The notes: a model not told the origin generated them from the letters alone. A DNA stretch of 64,000 nucleotides from Bog-756 sp963704615 (GCA_963704615.1 OY969923.1:1798001-1862000), one strand, 5' to 3'. Numbered from the stretch's first letter, positions 17,631-27,005 are shown. Numbers and translations are program-made.

Positions 17631-18170
17631 ATGGCTACGACCCTTGTCCGGACATACGCTCGTGGGGTGATCACCGGATTCGCCCACGCCGCCGTCTGCG
17701 TCGCTGACGTCGAAGAAGCGACCCGGTGGTATTCGGAGGTCATCGGGCTCCGGGTTCTCTCGCCACCATTCGAGATGGCCGGTGACCAGATCGAACGGGA
17801 CATGGGCGAGCTGGTTCCAAGACCGGTCGTTGTGAAGGCTGCCATCCTCGGCATCGGTGCCGACGACCACGTGCTCGAGTTGATCGAGTATCCCCGAGCC
17901 ACCGTCCCTGCCGCCGACCGGAATCATCCGGCCATCACCCGACCGGGCCTGACCCACGTGGGGTTGGTCTGCCACGACGTCGAAGGCACGCGCCTGGAGC
18001 TGGAGGGCCGAGGGGTCGAGTTCCTGACCTCGGGGATCGCCGACGTTGCCGGGTTGCGCACCACCTGGTTTGAGGATCCATGGGGCACCGCGTTCATCCT
18101 GCTCGAGAAGCGGGACGAACGCCGTCCCTACTGGAGCCAACACCAGGCGGGCGACGCCACCAGTGTCTGA
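17631..18170 (+). CDS. VOC (glyoxalase-like) family protein
   Basis: The 179-residue protein contains a single complete VOC repeat pair: FAHAAVCVADVEEATRWYSEVIGLRVL and, later, THVGLVCHDVEGTRLELEGRGVEF with a final DPWGTAFILLE. His/Glu positions in the first and last strands are compatible with a metal site. Members act as dioxygenases, isomerases, epimerases or resistance proteins; the substrate is unknown. The ATG at 17631 has a GGAG nine bases upstream; a GTG at 17667 is an alternative that would trim the non-conserved first 12 residues. Confidence 0.85.
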   Translation: MATTLVRTYARGVITGFAHAAVCVADVEEATRWYSEVIGLRVLSPPFEMAGDQIERDMGELVPRPVVVKAAILGIGADDHVLELIEYPRATVPAADRNHPAITRPGLTHVGLVCHDVEGTRLELEGRGVEFLTSGIADVAGLRTTWFEDPWGTAFILLEKRDERRPYWSQHQAGDATSV

Positions 18171-18248
18171 GCCTTCCGGGCCGAAACTCCCGCAGAACCC
18201 GGCACCAGCAGGGACGCCGACCCTCCGTTGCCCTCGAGGTTTCCCCGG

Positions 18249-19406
18249 ATGAGCTCGGTGCTGTTTGTCATCGGCCTGCTGATCGTCGTCGTCACCTCGG
18301 CGAGTGTGTTGTTCACGATCGTGCTGCCTCGCGACCCACGCGGATTCGAGCGGGTGAACTTGTGGGTCACCCGCGCTGTGCGGGTCGTCTTTCAATGGTT
18401 GTCCCTGCTGGCCAAGAGCTACGAGGGGAAGGACGCGTTGCTCGCCCCGACAGCGACGGTGGCACTCGTCGCCCAGCTCGCCTTTTGGGCGGCCAGCCTG
18501 GTCGTGGGCTATGGGTTGATGCTCGAGGCCACCACTCGCCATCTGACCTCGGCGCTGGCCCAGGCGACCGGGGCCATGCTGACTGTCGGCACCGTCGACC
18601 TCAGCGGGCGCCCCAATTCGGCCTTGGACGTTGCTGCCGGCGCGACATGGGTGGTGATCGTGGCCCTCCAGATTGCCTACCTACCGGCCCTCTACGGCGC
18701 GTTCAATCGACGCGAGGCACTTGTTGCCATGCTTGAGAGTCGGGCAGGTGTCCCGGCGTGGGGTCCCGAGCTGCTGGCCCGCCAACAGCTGGTAGGGATC
18801 ACCGACACGCTCCCGGATTTCTATGCCTCCTGGGAGGCGTGGGCTGCGGACGTTGCCGAAACCCACACCACCTACCCGGTGATGTTGCTGTTTCGCTCGC
18901 CAGAGCCTTGGTACTCCTGGCTCATAGGACTCCTGGCGGTGATGGACGGGGCGGCCATGCACTTGGCTCTCGCTCCGAGTACCGCCACCTCGCGCGCCCG
19001 GCTGTGCCTCCGCATGGGATTCACCGCGCTCAATCGCATCGGTGGGGTTCTCGGCTGGACGATCGACCCTGATCCCGATCCCGAGGGACCGATCACTCTG
19101 ACCTTCGAGGAATTCAATGAAGCGGTGGAGATGCTCCGGCAAATCGGCTTTCCGATGGAGCGGAGCGCCGAGGAGGCGTGGATCGAATTTCGGGGATGGC
19201 GGGTGAACTACGAATCGGTTGCCTACCGGCTCGCGGAGCGGCTGACGGCTCCACCGGCGCCGTGGTCGGGCAACCGACGGAATCTTCCGGCCGGAGCGGT
19301 AGCTCCTCGTCGGCCGCCGCAGCGGGCGCCAGGAGGCTCGAGCTCAAGACTTCCCCGGGTGGTGGCCACGCCACCGAGACGCCGGCGGGGTTCCTCAGGG
19401 ACCTGA
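18249..19406 (+). CDS. Membrane protein related to two-helix ion channels
   Basis: The 385-residue protein starts with a membrane helix (SVLFVIGLLIVVVTSASVLFTIVL), then two further helices around a short re-entrant-like segment reading MLTVGTVDL, and a long cytosolic domain with GAFNRREALVAMLESRAG. The arrangement recalls potassium channels, where the loop would read TVGYGD. Here the filter is changed to TVGTVD, so potassium selectivity is unlikely. The basic, Pro-rich tail is probably disordered. The ATG at 18249 has GAGGT eight bases upstream, so I prefer it to the earlier TTG. Confidence 0.65.
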   Translation: MSSVLFVIGLLIVVVTSASVLFTIVLPRDPRGFERVNLWVTRAVRVVFQWLSLLAKSYEGKDALLAPTATVALVAQLAFWAASLVVGYGLMLEATTRHLTSALAQATGAMLTVGTVDLSGRPNSALDVAAGATWVVIVALQIAYLPALYGAFNRREALVAMLESRAGVPAWGPELLARQQLVGITDTLPDFYASWEAWAADVAETHTTYPVMLLFRSPEPWYSWLIGLLAVMDGAAMHLALAPSTATSRARLCLRMGFTALNRIGGVLGWTIDPDPDPEGPITLTFEEFNEAVEMLRQIGFPMERSAEEAWIEFRGWRVNYESVAYRLAERLTAPPAPWSGNRRNLPAGAVAPRRPPQRAPGGSSSRLPRVVATPPRRRRGSSGT

Positions 19407-19546
19407 CCGACCTCGGTGGTGCCTCCATCCGACCTGCTCGTTATCGGGGCGAGCGGGCGGCGAGTCCCACCTCGGGGCACCCGGCGCGCCGCGGCAGTCG
19501 CCAGAGCGCAGGAGGATTACCATGAGGGGCAGCGATTGGAGGACTG

Positions 19547-19924
19547 ATGAGCGACCACCGACAGCTCAAGAAGCAGACCCGTGCTCTTCTCACCGAGCTG
19601 GGGGCCTCCCCTGACCAGGTGGCCACATCGCTGGAGACAGCCGGTGTCCATGGGGTGCCCAAGAACAATCGCAGTTGTGCCATCGCCCTGTACGTGACCG
19701 CATTGATGGGGGCTGACCACCGTGTTCGAGCAGTGAGGGTGGGGCGCTGTTCGCTCCTCATCGACACGGTCTCGGCACCGGATGCTCGGCCCTCGGGGCG
19801 TTTGCAGGTTCAACTGCCGAAGCCGGTCCGTCAATTTGTGGCCGCCTTCGATGCCCAGAGCTACCCCACGATCATCCGGAGTCCGTCTCCGGGGCCGGCG
19901 TCTGCGGTGCCTGCCGTCAGGTAG
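19547..19924 (+). CDS. Conserved hypothetical actinobacterial protein
   Basis: I do not recognise a domain in this 125-residue soluble protein. It has a helical start (LKKQTRALLTELGASPDQVATSLETAGVHGVPKNNRSCAIALYVTALMG) and a beta-rich middle (RAVRVGRCSLLID), then a disordered Pro/Ser end. The ATG at 19547 has GGAGGA at ideal spacing. It lies between the channel-like gene and the flippase-like gene, on the same strand. Confidence 0.7.
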   Translation: MSDHRQLKKQTRALLTELGASPDQVATSLETAGVHGVPKNNRSCAIALYVTALMGADHRVRAVRVGRCSLLIDTVSAPDARPSGRLQVQLPKPVRQFVAAFDAQSYPTIIRSPSPGPASAVPAVR

Positions 19925-20027
19925 AGAACGCACGCAGCCTGCACCGGGCGCTGACGGTGCGGTTCAGATCAGGGGAGCCCAAGTTCAGGCCGATGCATCC
20001 GTCCCGACGTCGACATCCTGAGCTCCC

Positions 20028-21170
20028 GTGCTGAACGAGACCTCTGCTCGGGCCCACCCACTTCGACAGAAGCTGCGCCGAGTGTGGCCGGTCGCCAAGT
20101 ACGTGTTCGGCTTCGCCATTCTCCTTGTTGCTGTGTGGGTCCTGAGCTCGCACACCGACGAGTTATCGAGTATCTCCGGGGCATTCGACCATCTGAGGTG
20201 GTGGTGGATTCCACCCGCAGTGCTCGCAGAGGCGGCGTCGTTCGTCTGCTTCACCGGCATGCAGTACGAGCTTTTGCGCAGCGGAGGAGTCATTCCGCCT
20301 GCCGCGCCTCTGTTCAAGATGACGCTGGCGTCACAGGCCATCACCAACTCATTGCCTGGTGGCAGTGCCTTTTCGGCGGTCTACGGGTTCCGATGGTTTC
20401 GGCGGTTCGGTGCTGAGAACACGGTTGCCGTCTGGGCGATGGTCGGGACGCTTGTCGCCTCGATGGTTTCGCTCTCCCTGGTCGCCACCGCCGGCTTGGC
20501 ACTTGCCGCCGGGGAGGGCGCTTCCCTCGACCTGATTCCCGTGCTCATCGGTGTCCTGGTGATCACCATGACCATCGGCGCACTCTTCGTCTGGGAGCGT
20601 CCGCTGTTCCTGGTCCTCACCGGGATCATCCGGGTCTCTCGGTCCGTTCTGGGGCGGCCGCGGGGTGACACTGCGGAGCAGGTCGATCGCATCATCAAGC
20701 GGGTGACGTCGGTGCGACTCAACGGGCGAGATGTGACAGGCATCGTGCTCTGGGGCACCGGCAACTGGCTCTTCGATTGCGCCTGCTTTGCCATGATGTT
20801 CCTGGCCATCGGTTCCGCCATTCCTTGGAAGGGGCTGCTTTTGGCCTACGGCGCCGGCCAGTTGGCCGCTGCCCTTCCCATAACTCCCGGCGGACTGGGT
20901 GCAGTGGAAGGAAGCATCACCATCGCTTTGGTTGCTTTCGGCGGGGCCCAAGTGACCACCCTCGATGCCGTGCTCCTGTACCGGCTTATCAGCTTCTGGC
21001 TGGTCCTTCTCGTAGGTTGGACGCTGTGGGGTGAGCTCGCCCTCCAGGTCCGCAGAGGGCGCTGGGGTGCCCAACCCGACGCCCGAGTGGAAGACGACCA
21101 CGTCCCCGATGCGGCCCGCGAAGCAGTGCTCGCCAGCGACGCCGAGCCCTCGCCGGTGGCCGGGTCATGA
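20028..21170 (+). CDS. Lysylphosphatidylglycerol synthase-TM-like (UPF0104) membrane protein
   Basis: The 380-residue protein has about eight hydrophobic helices and the family motif PITPGGLGAVEGSI near the C-terminus, together with NSLPGGSAFSAVYGFRWFRRFG in the first half. This is the membrane half of MprF-type proteins, without the aminoacyl-transfer domain. Stand-alone members are thought to move lipids or lipid-linked sugars. The start is GTG. The last codons overlap the downstream lipoprotein gene by four bases (ATGA), suggesting a joint function at the membrane. Confidence 0.88.
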   Translation: MLNETSARAHPLRQKLRRVWPVAKYVFGFAILLVAVWVLSSHTDELSSISGAFDHLRWWWIPPAVLAEAASFVCFTGMQYELLRSGGVIPPAAPLFKMTLASQAITNSLPGGSAFSAVYGFRWFRRFGAENTVAVWAMVGTLVASMVSLSLVATAGLALAAGEGASLDLIPVLIGVLVITMTIGALFVWERPLFLVLTGIIRVSRSVLGRPRGDTAEQVDRIIKRVTSVRLNGRDVTGIVLWGTGNWLFDCACFAMMFLAIGSAIPWKGLLLAYGAGQLAAALPITPGGLGAVEGSITIALVAFGGAQVTTLDAVLLYRLISFWLVLLVGWTLWGELALQVRRGRWGAQPDARVEDDHVPDAAREAVLASDAEPSPVAGS

Positions 21171-21634
21171 GCGGCGAAGGAGAAGGGACTCGCCAGATGC
21201 CATCGACAGTCCGGCGCGGCGCTGTCTGTTGTCTGCTGGCCGCAAGTCTGCTCGCCGGTTGCACCGCTGCGCGCAGCAGCCTCGGCACGTCGGACAGCTC
21301 GTGCTTTCTCGCTCTGCCGGCGGCGACCAGGGCGGTCGGCTCGCACAGCAAGTCGCATAGCAAATTGATTGGTGTCCATCTCTACACCCTCGACGACCTA
21401 CGCCATCTGGCTCCGGGCTTCTTCACGATCTTCCCCAACGAGCATCCCTCGACTCAACGGGTCTGCGTGATGGCCTATTCGGGGACCTTTACCAGCAGTT
21501 CGGTGTCCAAGCCACTCGGACGCCCCGCGGGCCCGGTGGCCGTGGTCGTCATGGAGACCCCGGCGAACCGACTTCTGGGGACGGTGATCCTCCGCCACGT
21601 GCCCTTGCACTTCAGCCATTCTCATATCGGGTAA
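21167..21634 (+). CDS. Small lipoprotein of unknown function
   Basis: The 155-residue protein begins with a short basic region and a signal peptide ending in the lipobox LLAGC, so it should be lipid-anchored outside the membrane. The mature part (about 125 residues) has no motif I recognise; it includes FTIFPNEHPSTQRVCVMAYSGTF and an end rich in His and Ser. It overlaps the UPF0104 gene by ATGA and is likely co-translated with it. Confidence 0.75.
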   Translation: MSGEGEGTRQMPSTVRRGAVCCLLAASLLAGCTAARSSLGTSDSSCFLALPAATRAVGSHSKSHSKLIGVHLYTLDDLRHLAPGFFTIFPNEHPSTQRVCVMAYSGTFTSSSVSKPLGRPAGPVAVVVMETPANRLLGTVILRHVPLHFSHSHIG

Positions 21635-21885
21635 TCGGTCGCCGGGCCGCCGGAATCAGGACCCTCCGGTCGTGTACTCGGACGGTTCCCTCTGTGACGA
21701 CACGCCCGTCCCGCGGACCGGCGATTCGATCATCGAGGCCTCCAAGTCGATGCCCATCGGCTGACTCTCCGGAGGTGGTCTCGCTCGCCTCGCCGGAGCG
21801 GATGGGATGGGCTAGAACTGTGTCGAGCAGACAAGGCCGGCCGGGGTACGGGCGGCCCAGGTGGGCGATCAGCGGAGGTCAGGTC

Positions 21886-22332
21886 ATGGGACTGATGGAC
21901 AAAGTGAAGGCTCAGGCCACGGTGCTGGCCGACAAGGCGCAAACCGGGCTGCAACAAGGCCAGACCAAGATCCAAGAGATGCAGTCCGGAAAGCAGGTCG
22001 ACCATCTTTTGCGGGAACTCGGTGCCTACGTCTTCTTGAGTGAGCGAGGGCGGACACAGCCCGACAGCGAGGCCAAGGTGACCGCCATCATGAGCGAGCT
22101 CGATGCGCTCGAAGCCGCAGGAAACGCCGTGACCATCACTCCCGAACCGATGGCAGCTCCGGCCGCCGGCTCAGTGCCTCCGACCGGCGGCTCGGTCCCC
22201 CAGGCCGGCCCGCCGGTGGCGCCAACCGCCTCGGCCCCGGCGCCCACTCCCGACCCCAACTCGCAACCGGGTAGCAACGTGCCCCAGGCCGGTGGGTCGA
22301 TACCGCAAGCGGGCGACCAACTTCCGAGTTAA
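21886..22332 (+). CDS. Helical protein with Pro/Ala/Gly-rich tail
   Basis: The 148-residue product starts MGLMDKVKAQATVLADKAQTG and is a single amphipathic helix of about 75 residues, followed by a disordered Pro-, Ala- and Gly-rich tail with repeats of the type GGSVPQAG. The ATG has GGAGG seven bases upstream. Similar proteins in actinobacteria are annotated as hypothetical. Its stop overlaps the end of the convergent lipoprotein gene by four bases. Confidence 0.7.
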   Translation: MGLMDKVKAQATVLADKAQTGLQQGQTKIQEMQSGKQVDHLLRELGAYVFLSERGRTQPDSEAKVTAIMSELDALEAAGNAVTITPEPMAAPAAGSVPPTGGSVPQAGPPVAPTASAPAPTPDPNSQPGSNVPQAGGSIPQAGDQLPS

Positions 22333-23111
22333 GGAGTCCCGACCGGATTCGACGAAGGCGTCCCTGTCTGAGCTGTGGTGATGGTGGCGCCTGGTGGGGT
22401 CTGGAACAAGGAAGCGGGCGGTGACGCCGAATAGCTTGTGATCTCGAAGCTGGTTGAGTTTGAGGCGACCTTGACATAGCCCAGGATGTCCTGGGGGGTG
22501 GTGCAGATCGTACTGGTGCCCGCCACTCCCGGTGCTACGAAGTCGACACACTGCAAGGCGAAGCCGTTGCCTGTCATGCTCGACGTGGTCACCTTGTCGC
22601 CGGCAATGCCCGCGGCCAAGGAGAAGTCGTTCAGGAACGTGACCCAGTGGGCCGGCGTGTAGAAGTCGAAGAGAGCGTTCTGGCTGGCGGCGGTGGAGGA
22701 ATCCAACTTCTGGCATGACCAACCGGATCCCGACCCCGGCGAAGGCGGAGTGCACGAGTACTCACCCGACGAGTTCACGATGAGGTCCACGGTAGGAGTG
22801 CCGCTGCCTGACGAGGTCTCGGTGAAGGACAAGCCGGTGGGTGGTTGCACGGCGTACACGATGGTGGTGGGCGAGGTGCCTGTGGTCATGTAGGTGGCCT
22901 CGAACGTCGAAGACTCGCCGCTCTTCACCTTGTTGGTGAAGGCATCCACGGTGGACTTGTTGCCCTCCACGTCGTGGACGGCATTCTTTGCGTCGGTGAC
23001 GACGCTGCAACTGGTGAGCCCGAAGCCGAGCAACAACAGGGCGATAGCCGTCAGGCCGGAGACCCGGCGGGGACGAAGAACGAGTCGATCGAAGTTCGTA
23101 GTACGTGTCAA
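22329..23111 (-). CDS. Lipoprotein of unknown function
   Basis: The 260-residue protein starts with TTG at 23111 behind GGAGGCGGAG and has a signal sequence ending in the lipobox LTSC. The mature domain begins VVTDAKNAVHDVEG, contains two Cys pairs (YSCTPPSPGSGSGWSCQKL and LQCVDF...ICTTP) that may form disulfides, and ends in a disordered Ser/Thr/Pro tail. I do not recognise the family. It is monocistronic and tail-to-tail with the preceding plus-strand gene. Confidence 0.7.
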   Translation of the reverse strand: MTRTTNFDRLVLRPRRVSGLTAIALLLLGFGLTSCSVVTDAKNAVHDVEGNKSTVDAFTNKVKSGESSTFEATYMTTGTSPTTIVYAVQPPTGLSFTETSSGSGTPTVDLIVNSSGEYSCTPPSPGSGSGWSCQKLDSSTAASQNALFDFYTPAHWVTFLNDFSLAAGIAGDKVTTSSMTGNGFALQCVDFVAPGVAGTSTICTTPQDILGYVKVASNSTSFEITSYSASPPASLFQTPPGATITTAQTGTPSSNPVGTP

Positions 23112-23267
23112 CGCTCCGCCTCCTGGGTCACTGCGTCGAGAAACACGATGAGAGCAATCGCCATGGAGGATACGCCGGGGGACCGGGCCCGGCGTGGATA
23201 AGCGCCTTCTGCAGGGGGCCGTTTGGATCGGCAGTGTCCCAAGTGAGGCGAGCCAGCGAGAGTCGAG

Positions 23268-24602
23268 TCAGGTCCCGGGTGTCCCCGGCGGAGGCGTGAC
23301 CGGGATGGGATTCTCGAGGTTCGTCGCCTGGGCAAAGCAGATGAACACCTGGTGTCCTGTGTTCACCACCGGTACGAATTGCTCTCCCTTCACCTGAACG
23401 AATGAAGGACAGGTGGGGAACGACGGGGTTGTGTGCGCGTGCGTCCAGTCGACGATGGCGGTGGTGCCGCCGGCGGTGAAGCCGGCGATTCGGTTCGTCT
23501 GAGCGATCACGTTCTGCTGAGTGAGGTCACCACCCGCGGCTTTGATCCCGGCGGCCAGGAGCGCGGCCGACTGCCATCCCTGCATGGACAGTTGATTCGT
23601 GACGTCGGCCGGCTCGTAGGTCTTCATGGTGGACAGGTACTGCTCCATGCCCGGGTACTCACCAGGAAACGCAGTGACCGCCGAAAACGGTACGAAGCCA
23701 TTGGCGTCGATGTAGACACCCTGCATGATCTTGCTGTATTGGTCGAGGAGCGCCTGGTCGTAACCGTTGAGCCACAGTTGATGAACCTTGAGTCCGTACT
23801 GCTGGATGGCCCGGGCCAGGGTGACGTTGTCCGAGCCCTCGATGCAGCTCACCACGAAGTCGGAACCCCGCTGACTGATCTGTTGCACAGCCGAGGTGAA
23901 CGAACCACCGAGGGAGGCGTCGAAGTCGGCGTAGCTCACCTTGATGCCGGCCTTGGTGAGGTCAGCCGCGGCCGTGCTGCATGCGGGGTACGAGGCCGGA
24001 ATGCCGGGTCCATAGCTGATGAGGGCGACCGAAGTGGCGTGCGTCCGTTTGACCAGATAGGCGATCGGGGGTGCCAGAGCGTGGTAGTCCTGCACGGACC
24101 CGCCCGCAGCGAAGAGGTTGTCGGGTCCGGCCCAGTTGCCGCTCACGTTGTAGCCGTAGGTCGGGGTCCCCGTTTCGGCGAAAAGGTTCGGCGCGAACCA
24201 GAAGGTGGAGATGAAGGCGGCAAAGGCGCTGTCTTGCTCGATAAGGGTGTGGGTCAGCTGGGAGAAGGTGGTCGGGTTCCCGCCGTCGTCGAGGTCGTCG
24301 GCCAGGACGAGATTCCGCCCGTTGATGCCACCCTCTTTGTTCACCATGTCGAAATACGCCTGCATCCCGGGTATGAAGCTGGCGAAGTCGCCGGCTCCCA
24401 CCCCGGTACGGGTGACGATGGCTCCCACTCGCACCTCGGACGGCGTCACGCCCGGCGCTGTCGAGCGGTTCGGCACGGTACTGGACGGTGCGCCGGTTGC
24501 CGCCGGGCTGGGGGTGCCGCTCGAACAGGAGGCCAGGATGGTGGCCGCTACCACCGCGGCAATGGCCGTCATGCACACACGCCGGGCAACGGGTCCCTTC
24601 AT
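23268..24602 (-). CDS. ABC transporter substrate-binding protein, branched-chain amino acid type
   Basis: The 444-residue lipoprotein has a signal peptide ending in LASC and the two-lobed type I periplasmic binding fold: VRVGAIVTRTGVGAGDFASFIPGMQAYFDMVNKEGGINGRNLVL is the usual first lobe, with the later SYGPGIPASY and IEGSDNVTLARAIQQYGL strands. It should capture an amino acid, amide or aromatic acid for an ABC importer. No permease or ATPase gene is adjacent, so the importer is elsewhere or the protein has another role. ATG 24602 is chosen because AGGGGG abuts the earlier ATG at 24608. Confidence 0.85.
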   Translation of the reverse strand: MKGPVARRVCMTAIAAVVAATILASCSSGTPSPAATGAPSSTVPNRSTAPGVTPSEVRVGAIVTRTGVGAGDFASFIPGMQAYFDMVNKEGGINGRNLVLADDLDDGGNPTTFSQLTHTLIEQDSAFAAFISTFWFAPNLFAETGTPTYGYNVSGNWAGPDNLFAAGGSVQDYHALAPPIAYLVKRTHATSVALISYGPGIPASYPACSTAAADLTKAGIKVSYADFDASLGGSFTSAVQQISQRGSDFVVSCIEGSDNVTLARAIQQYGLKVHQLWLNGYDQALLDQYSKIMQGVYIDANGFVPFSAVTAFPGEYPGMEQYLSTMKTYEPADVTNQLSMQGWQSAALLAAGIKAAGGDLTQQNVIAQTNRIAGFTAGGTTAIVDWTHAHTTPSFPTCPSFVQVKGEQFVPVVNTGHQVFICFAQATNLENPIPVTPPPGTPGT

Positions 24603-24687
24603 CGTCATCCCCCTGATGGCTCGGACGGGCGCACCTCGCGCCGGCAACACTAATCACCCGGCAGAGACAGGCCCCGCATCACAAAGA

Positions 24688-25635
24688 TCAGGTACCGGAC
24701 AAGGTGGCGACCACCGGGCCGAGTGCTTCCCAACTGTCGGCCTCGATCGACCAGTAGGAGATGCCGTATTCCTCGCGGCGCCACCGCAGCTCGTCAGTCA
24801 TCTCCTCGAGGGTGCCGAGGAGAGCCAGGGGGACATGGAGTGCGTCCTCGGGGTTGATCCCGAAGACGGGAGCCATGGATGCGGCCAGCTCCGCGGCCTC
24901 GTCGGTGATCATGACGAAGCCGATGAGGGCGTTGAGCTCGAGGTCGCCGAAGCGTTCACCGGCAGCCTCTTTGACCCATGCCACCTTTTGACGAGTGCGA
25001 TCGGGAGAGGCGTCAGGAGCTGTCTCAGGACCTCCGGTACCCTGCCGGAGATTGACGTTGATGCTGACGATGTCGGCGTGGCGGGCGGCGAAGGAAAGCA
25101 CCCTCTCGCCGCCACCTCCGATGATGAGGGGAGGTCCGGGGTCCTGCACGGGCCGGGGCAGCAGGGTGAGATCGTGGACGTGGTAGTAGGCGCCATCAAA
25201 GGAGAATGGTCCGTCGGTGCGGATGAGACCCTGGATCACCTGGACGGCCTCCTCGAAGCGTTCCACCCTGACGCGGGGGCTGTCGTAGGTGATCCCGGCC
25301 TCTTCGTAGTCGGTCCGCATCCACCCGGCTCCCAAGCTGAGCTCGAACCGACCTTCGCTGAGCACGTCGAGGGTGGCAGCCTCCTTGGCCAGGATCACCG
25401 GGTGCCGATAATCGTTGCCGAAGACGAGAGAACCCATGCGCAGGGACGAGGTGGCGCCAGCAACGGCCGCCAGCGCGGGTATGGGGGCGAGCTGGTCCCC
25501 GAAGTGGTCGGGCATGAGAAGGGTCGAGTAGCCGAGGTCTTCGGCGCGGCGGGCCTGGTCGGCCCACGAGCTGGCGGTCCCGTTGGGGGCCTTGCTCAGC
25601 TGGGCGGCGAAACGGAACTTCCGATCATGGGGCAT
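24688..25635 (-). CDS. LLM class F420-dependent oxidoreductase
   Basis: The 315-residue protein is a luciferase-like TIM barrel: RRAEDLGYSTLLMPDHF, LRMGSLVFGNDYRHPVILAKEAATLDVLSEGRFELSLGAGW and PPLIIGGGGERVLSFAARHADIV. The LGAGW/IGGGGE segments place it with F420-dependent oxidoreductases of actinobacteria (a group known from MSMEG_2516). The substrate is unknown. It needs coenzyme F420, consistent with an actinobacterial host. Codons before the ATG at 25635 code for nothing conserved and are excluded. Confidence 0.88.
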   Translation of the reverse strand: MPHDRKFRFAAQLSKAPNGTASSWADQARRAEDLGYSTLLMPDHFGDQLAPIPALAAVAGATSSLRMGSLVFGNDYRHPVILAKEAATLDVLSEGRFELSLGAGWMRTDYEEAGITYDSPRVRVERFEEAVQVIQGLIRTDGPFSFDGAYYHVHDLTLLPRPVQDPGPPLIIGGGGERVLSFAARHADIVSINVNLRQGTGGPETAPDASPDRTRQKVAWVKEAAGERFGDLELNALIGFVMITDEAAELAASMAPVFGINPEDALHVPLALLGTLEEMTDELRWRREEYGISYWSIEADSWEALGPVVATLSGT

Positions 25636-25851
25636 GGCCTCATCCTGCCCCAATCGGCGAACCTGCCCCAATCTCCAGTCTGGACGCGCGGGAGCACGTG
25701 GTCGGTCGACGGGGCCCGCCTGCACCCCAGGAGGTGAACCCGACGGAGTTTCATCCCGGCCTCGACCGAGGATGGTTCATGAGGCAGCGACAGACAATTC
25801 CTCGTTCGGACCACAGTGACGCGGTGGTTGGCCGTGGGTACGCTCCTCCCC

Positions 25852-26877
25852 ATGCGTATTGGTGTCCTGACCGGCGGAGGTGACTGCCCGGGCCTCAACG
25901 CGGTGATCCGGGCCGTGGTGCGCAAGGGAGTCCAGGTCCATGGTGACGAGTTCGTCGGGTTCCGGGACGGATGGCGCGGCCCCCTGGACGGGGACACCAT
26001 GCCTCTCGACGTGGCCAGTGTGCGCGGGATCCTCCCGCTGGGTGGAACGATCCTCGGGTCCAGCCGTACCAATCCCTACAAGGTCGAGAACGGCGAGAGT
26101 CGCGTGCTCGGCACCATACGGAGGTTGGGTGTGGAAGCGTTGGTTGTCATCGGGGGAGAGGACACGCTCGGTGTGGCCACCAAGCTGGCTTCTGCTGGTC
26201 TTTCCGTCGTCGGGGTACCGAAGACCATCGACAACGACCTGGGGGCCACCGACTACACCTTCGGGTTCGACACCGCGGTGATGATCGCCACCGAAGCCAT
26301 CGACCGTCTCCACACCACGGCGGAGAGCCACCACCGAGTGTTGATCGTCGAGGTCATGGGACGTCATGCCGGTTGGATCGCACTCCATTCGGGCCTGGCC
26401 GGTGGCGCCAACGTGATCCTCATCCCCGAACGCCCGTTCGACATCGACGAAGTCTGTGCGTTCATCGAGCACCGGTTTGCCAGTCACTACGCGCCGATCG
26501 TCGTGGTGGCCGAGGGTGCGGTTCCTGTGCAGGGAACGCTTCCCGACCGTGCCGGCCAGGTGGACGCCTTCGGCCACGTTCGGCTCTCCGGCATCGGGGG
26601 GTTGTTGGAAACCGAAATCGCCCAGCGCACGGGAAAGGAGGCGCGCGCCACTGTTCTCGGTCATGTCCAGCGCGGGGGTAGCCCGACGGCCTTCGACAGG
26701 GTGCTCGCCACCCGGTTCGGGTTGCACGCCGTGGATGCTCTGCACGAGGGTGCTGGAGACCAGATGGTGGCCCTGCATGGAACCGCGATCGATCTGGTTC
26801 CGCTGGCCCAGGCGACGGCCACGCTCAAGCTGGTGTCGCCTGAGCTCTATGCCGAGGCCGAAGTCTTCTTCGGATGA
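25852..26877 (+). CDS. pfp: 6-phosphofructokinase, probably pyrophosphate-dependent
   Basis: The 341-residue protein is a full-length PfkA-fold enzyme that phosphorylates fructose 6-phosphate at C1. It starts MRIGVLTGGGDCPGLN, has the PKTIDND catalytic loop with Asp127, the substrate helix MGRHAGWIAL and GHVQRGG. Two positions that decide the phosphoryl donor read GGED (Asp104) and PKTID (Lys124). In ATP enzymes position 104 is Gly; Asp104 together with Lys124 is the pattern of PPi-dependent enzymes such as that of Amycolatopsis methanolica. I therefore expect PPi use and a reversible reaction. ATG 25852 is chosen because it begins the conserved N-terminus. It is followed by the HD gene on the same strand. 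Confidence 0.88.
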   Translation: MRIGVLTGGGDCPGLNAVIRAVVRKGVQVHGDEFVGFRDGWRGPLDGDTMPLDVASVRGILPLGGTILGSSRTNPYKVENGESRVLGTIRRLGVEALVVIGGEDTLGVATKLASAGLSVVGVPKTIDNDLGATDYTFGFDTAVMIATEAIDRLHTTAESHHRVLIVEVMGRHAGWIALHSGLAGGANVILIPERPFDIDEVCAFIEHRFASHYAPIVVVAEGAVPVQGTLPDRAGQVDAFGHVRLSGIGGLLETEIAQRTGKEARATVLGHVQRGGSPTAFDRVLATRFGLHAVDALHEGAGDQMVALHGTAIDLVPLAQATATLKLVSPELYAEAEVFFG

Positions 26878-27005
26878 CCTCTCCGGTGGGCAGCGTCTCG
26901 TCGCGATCGGAACCAGCCAATGTGGCCTCGAGGCATCGCCTCGGCCGTCTGGGCGCAGTCGGGCGCCACCCCTCATGCCACCGATCGCCCTTTAGGATGA
27001 GGTCG

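Noticed and set aside
17559..18542. A 327-codon minus-strand frame opposite the VOC gene
   Set aside because: The plus strand holds a clear VOC protein; the minus frame runs through the 22-bp repeats and has no motif.
23433..24653. A 406-codon plus-strand frame opposite the binding-protein gene
   Set aside because: No domain, and the opposite strand has a lipobox and a complete binding-protein fold.
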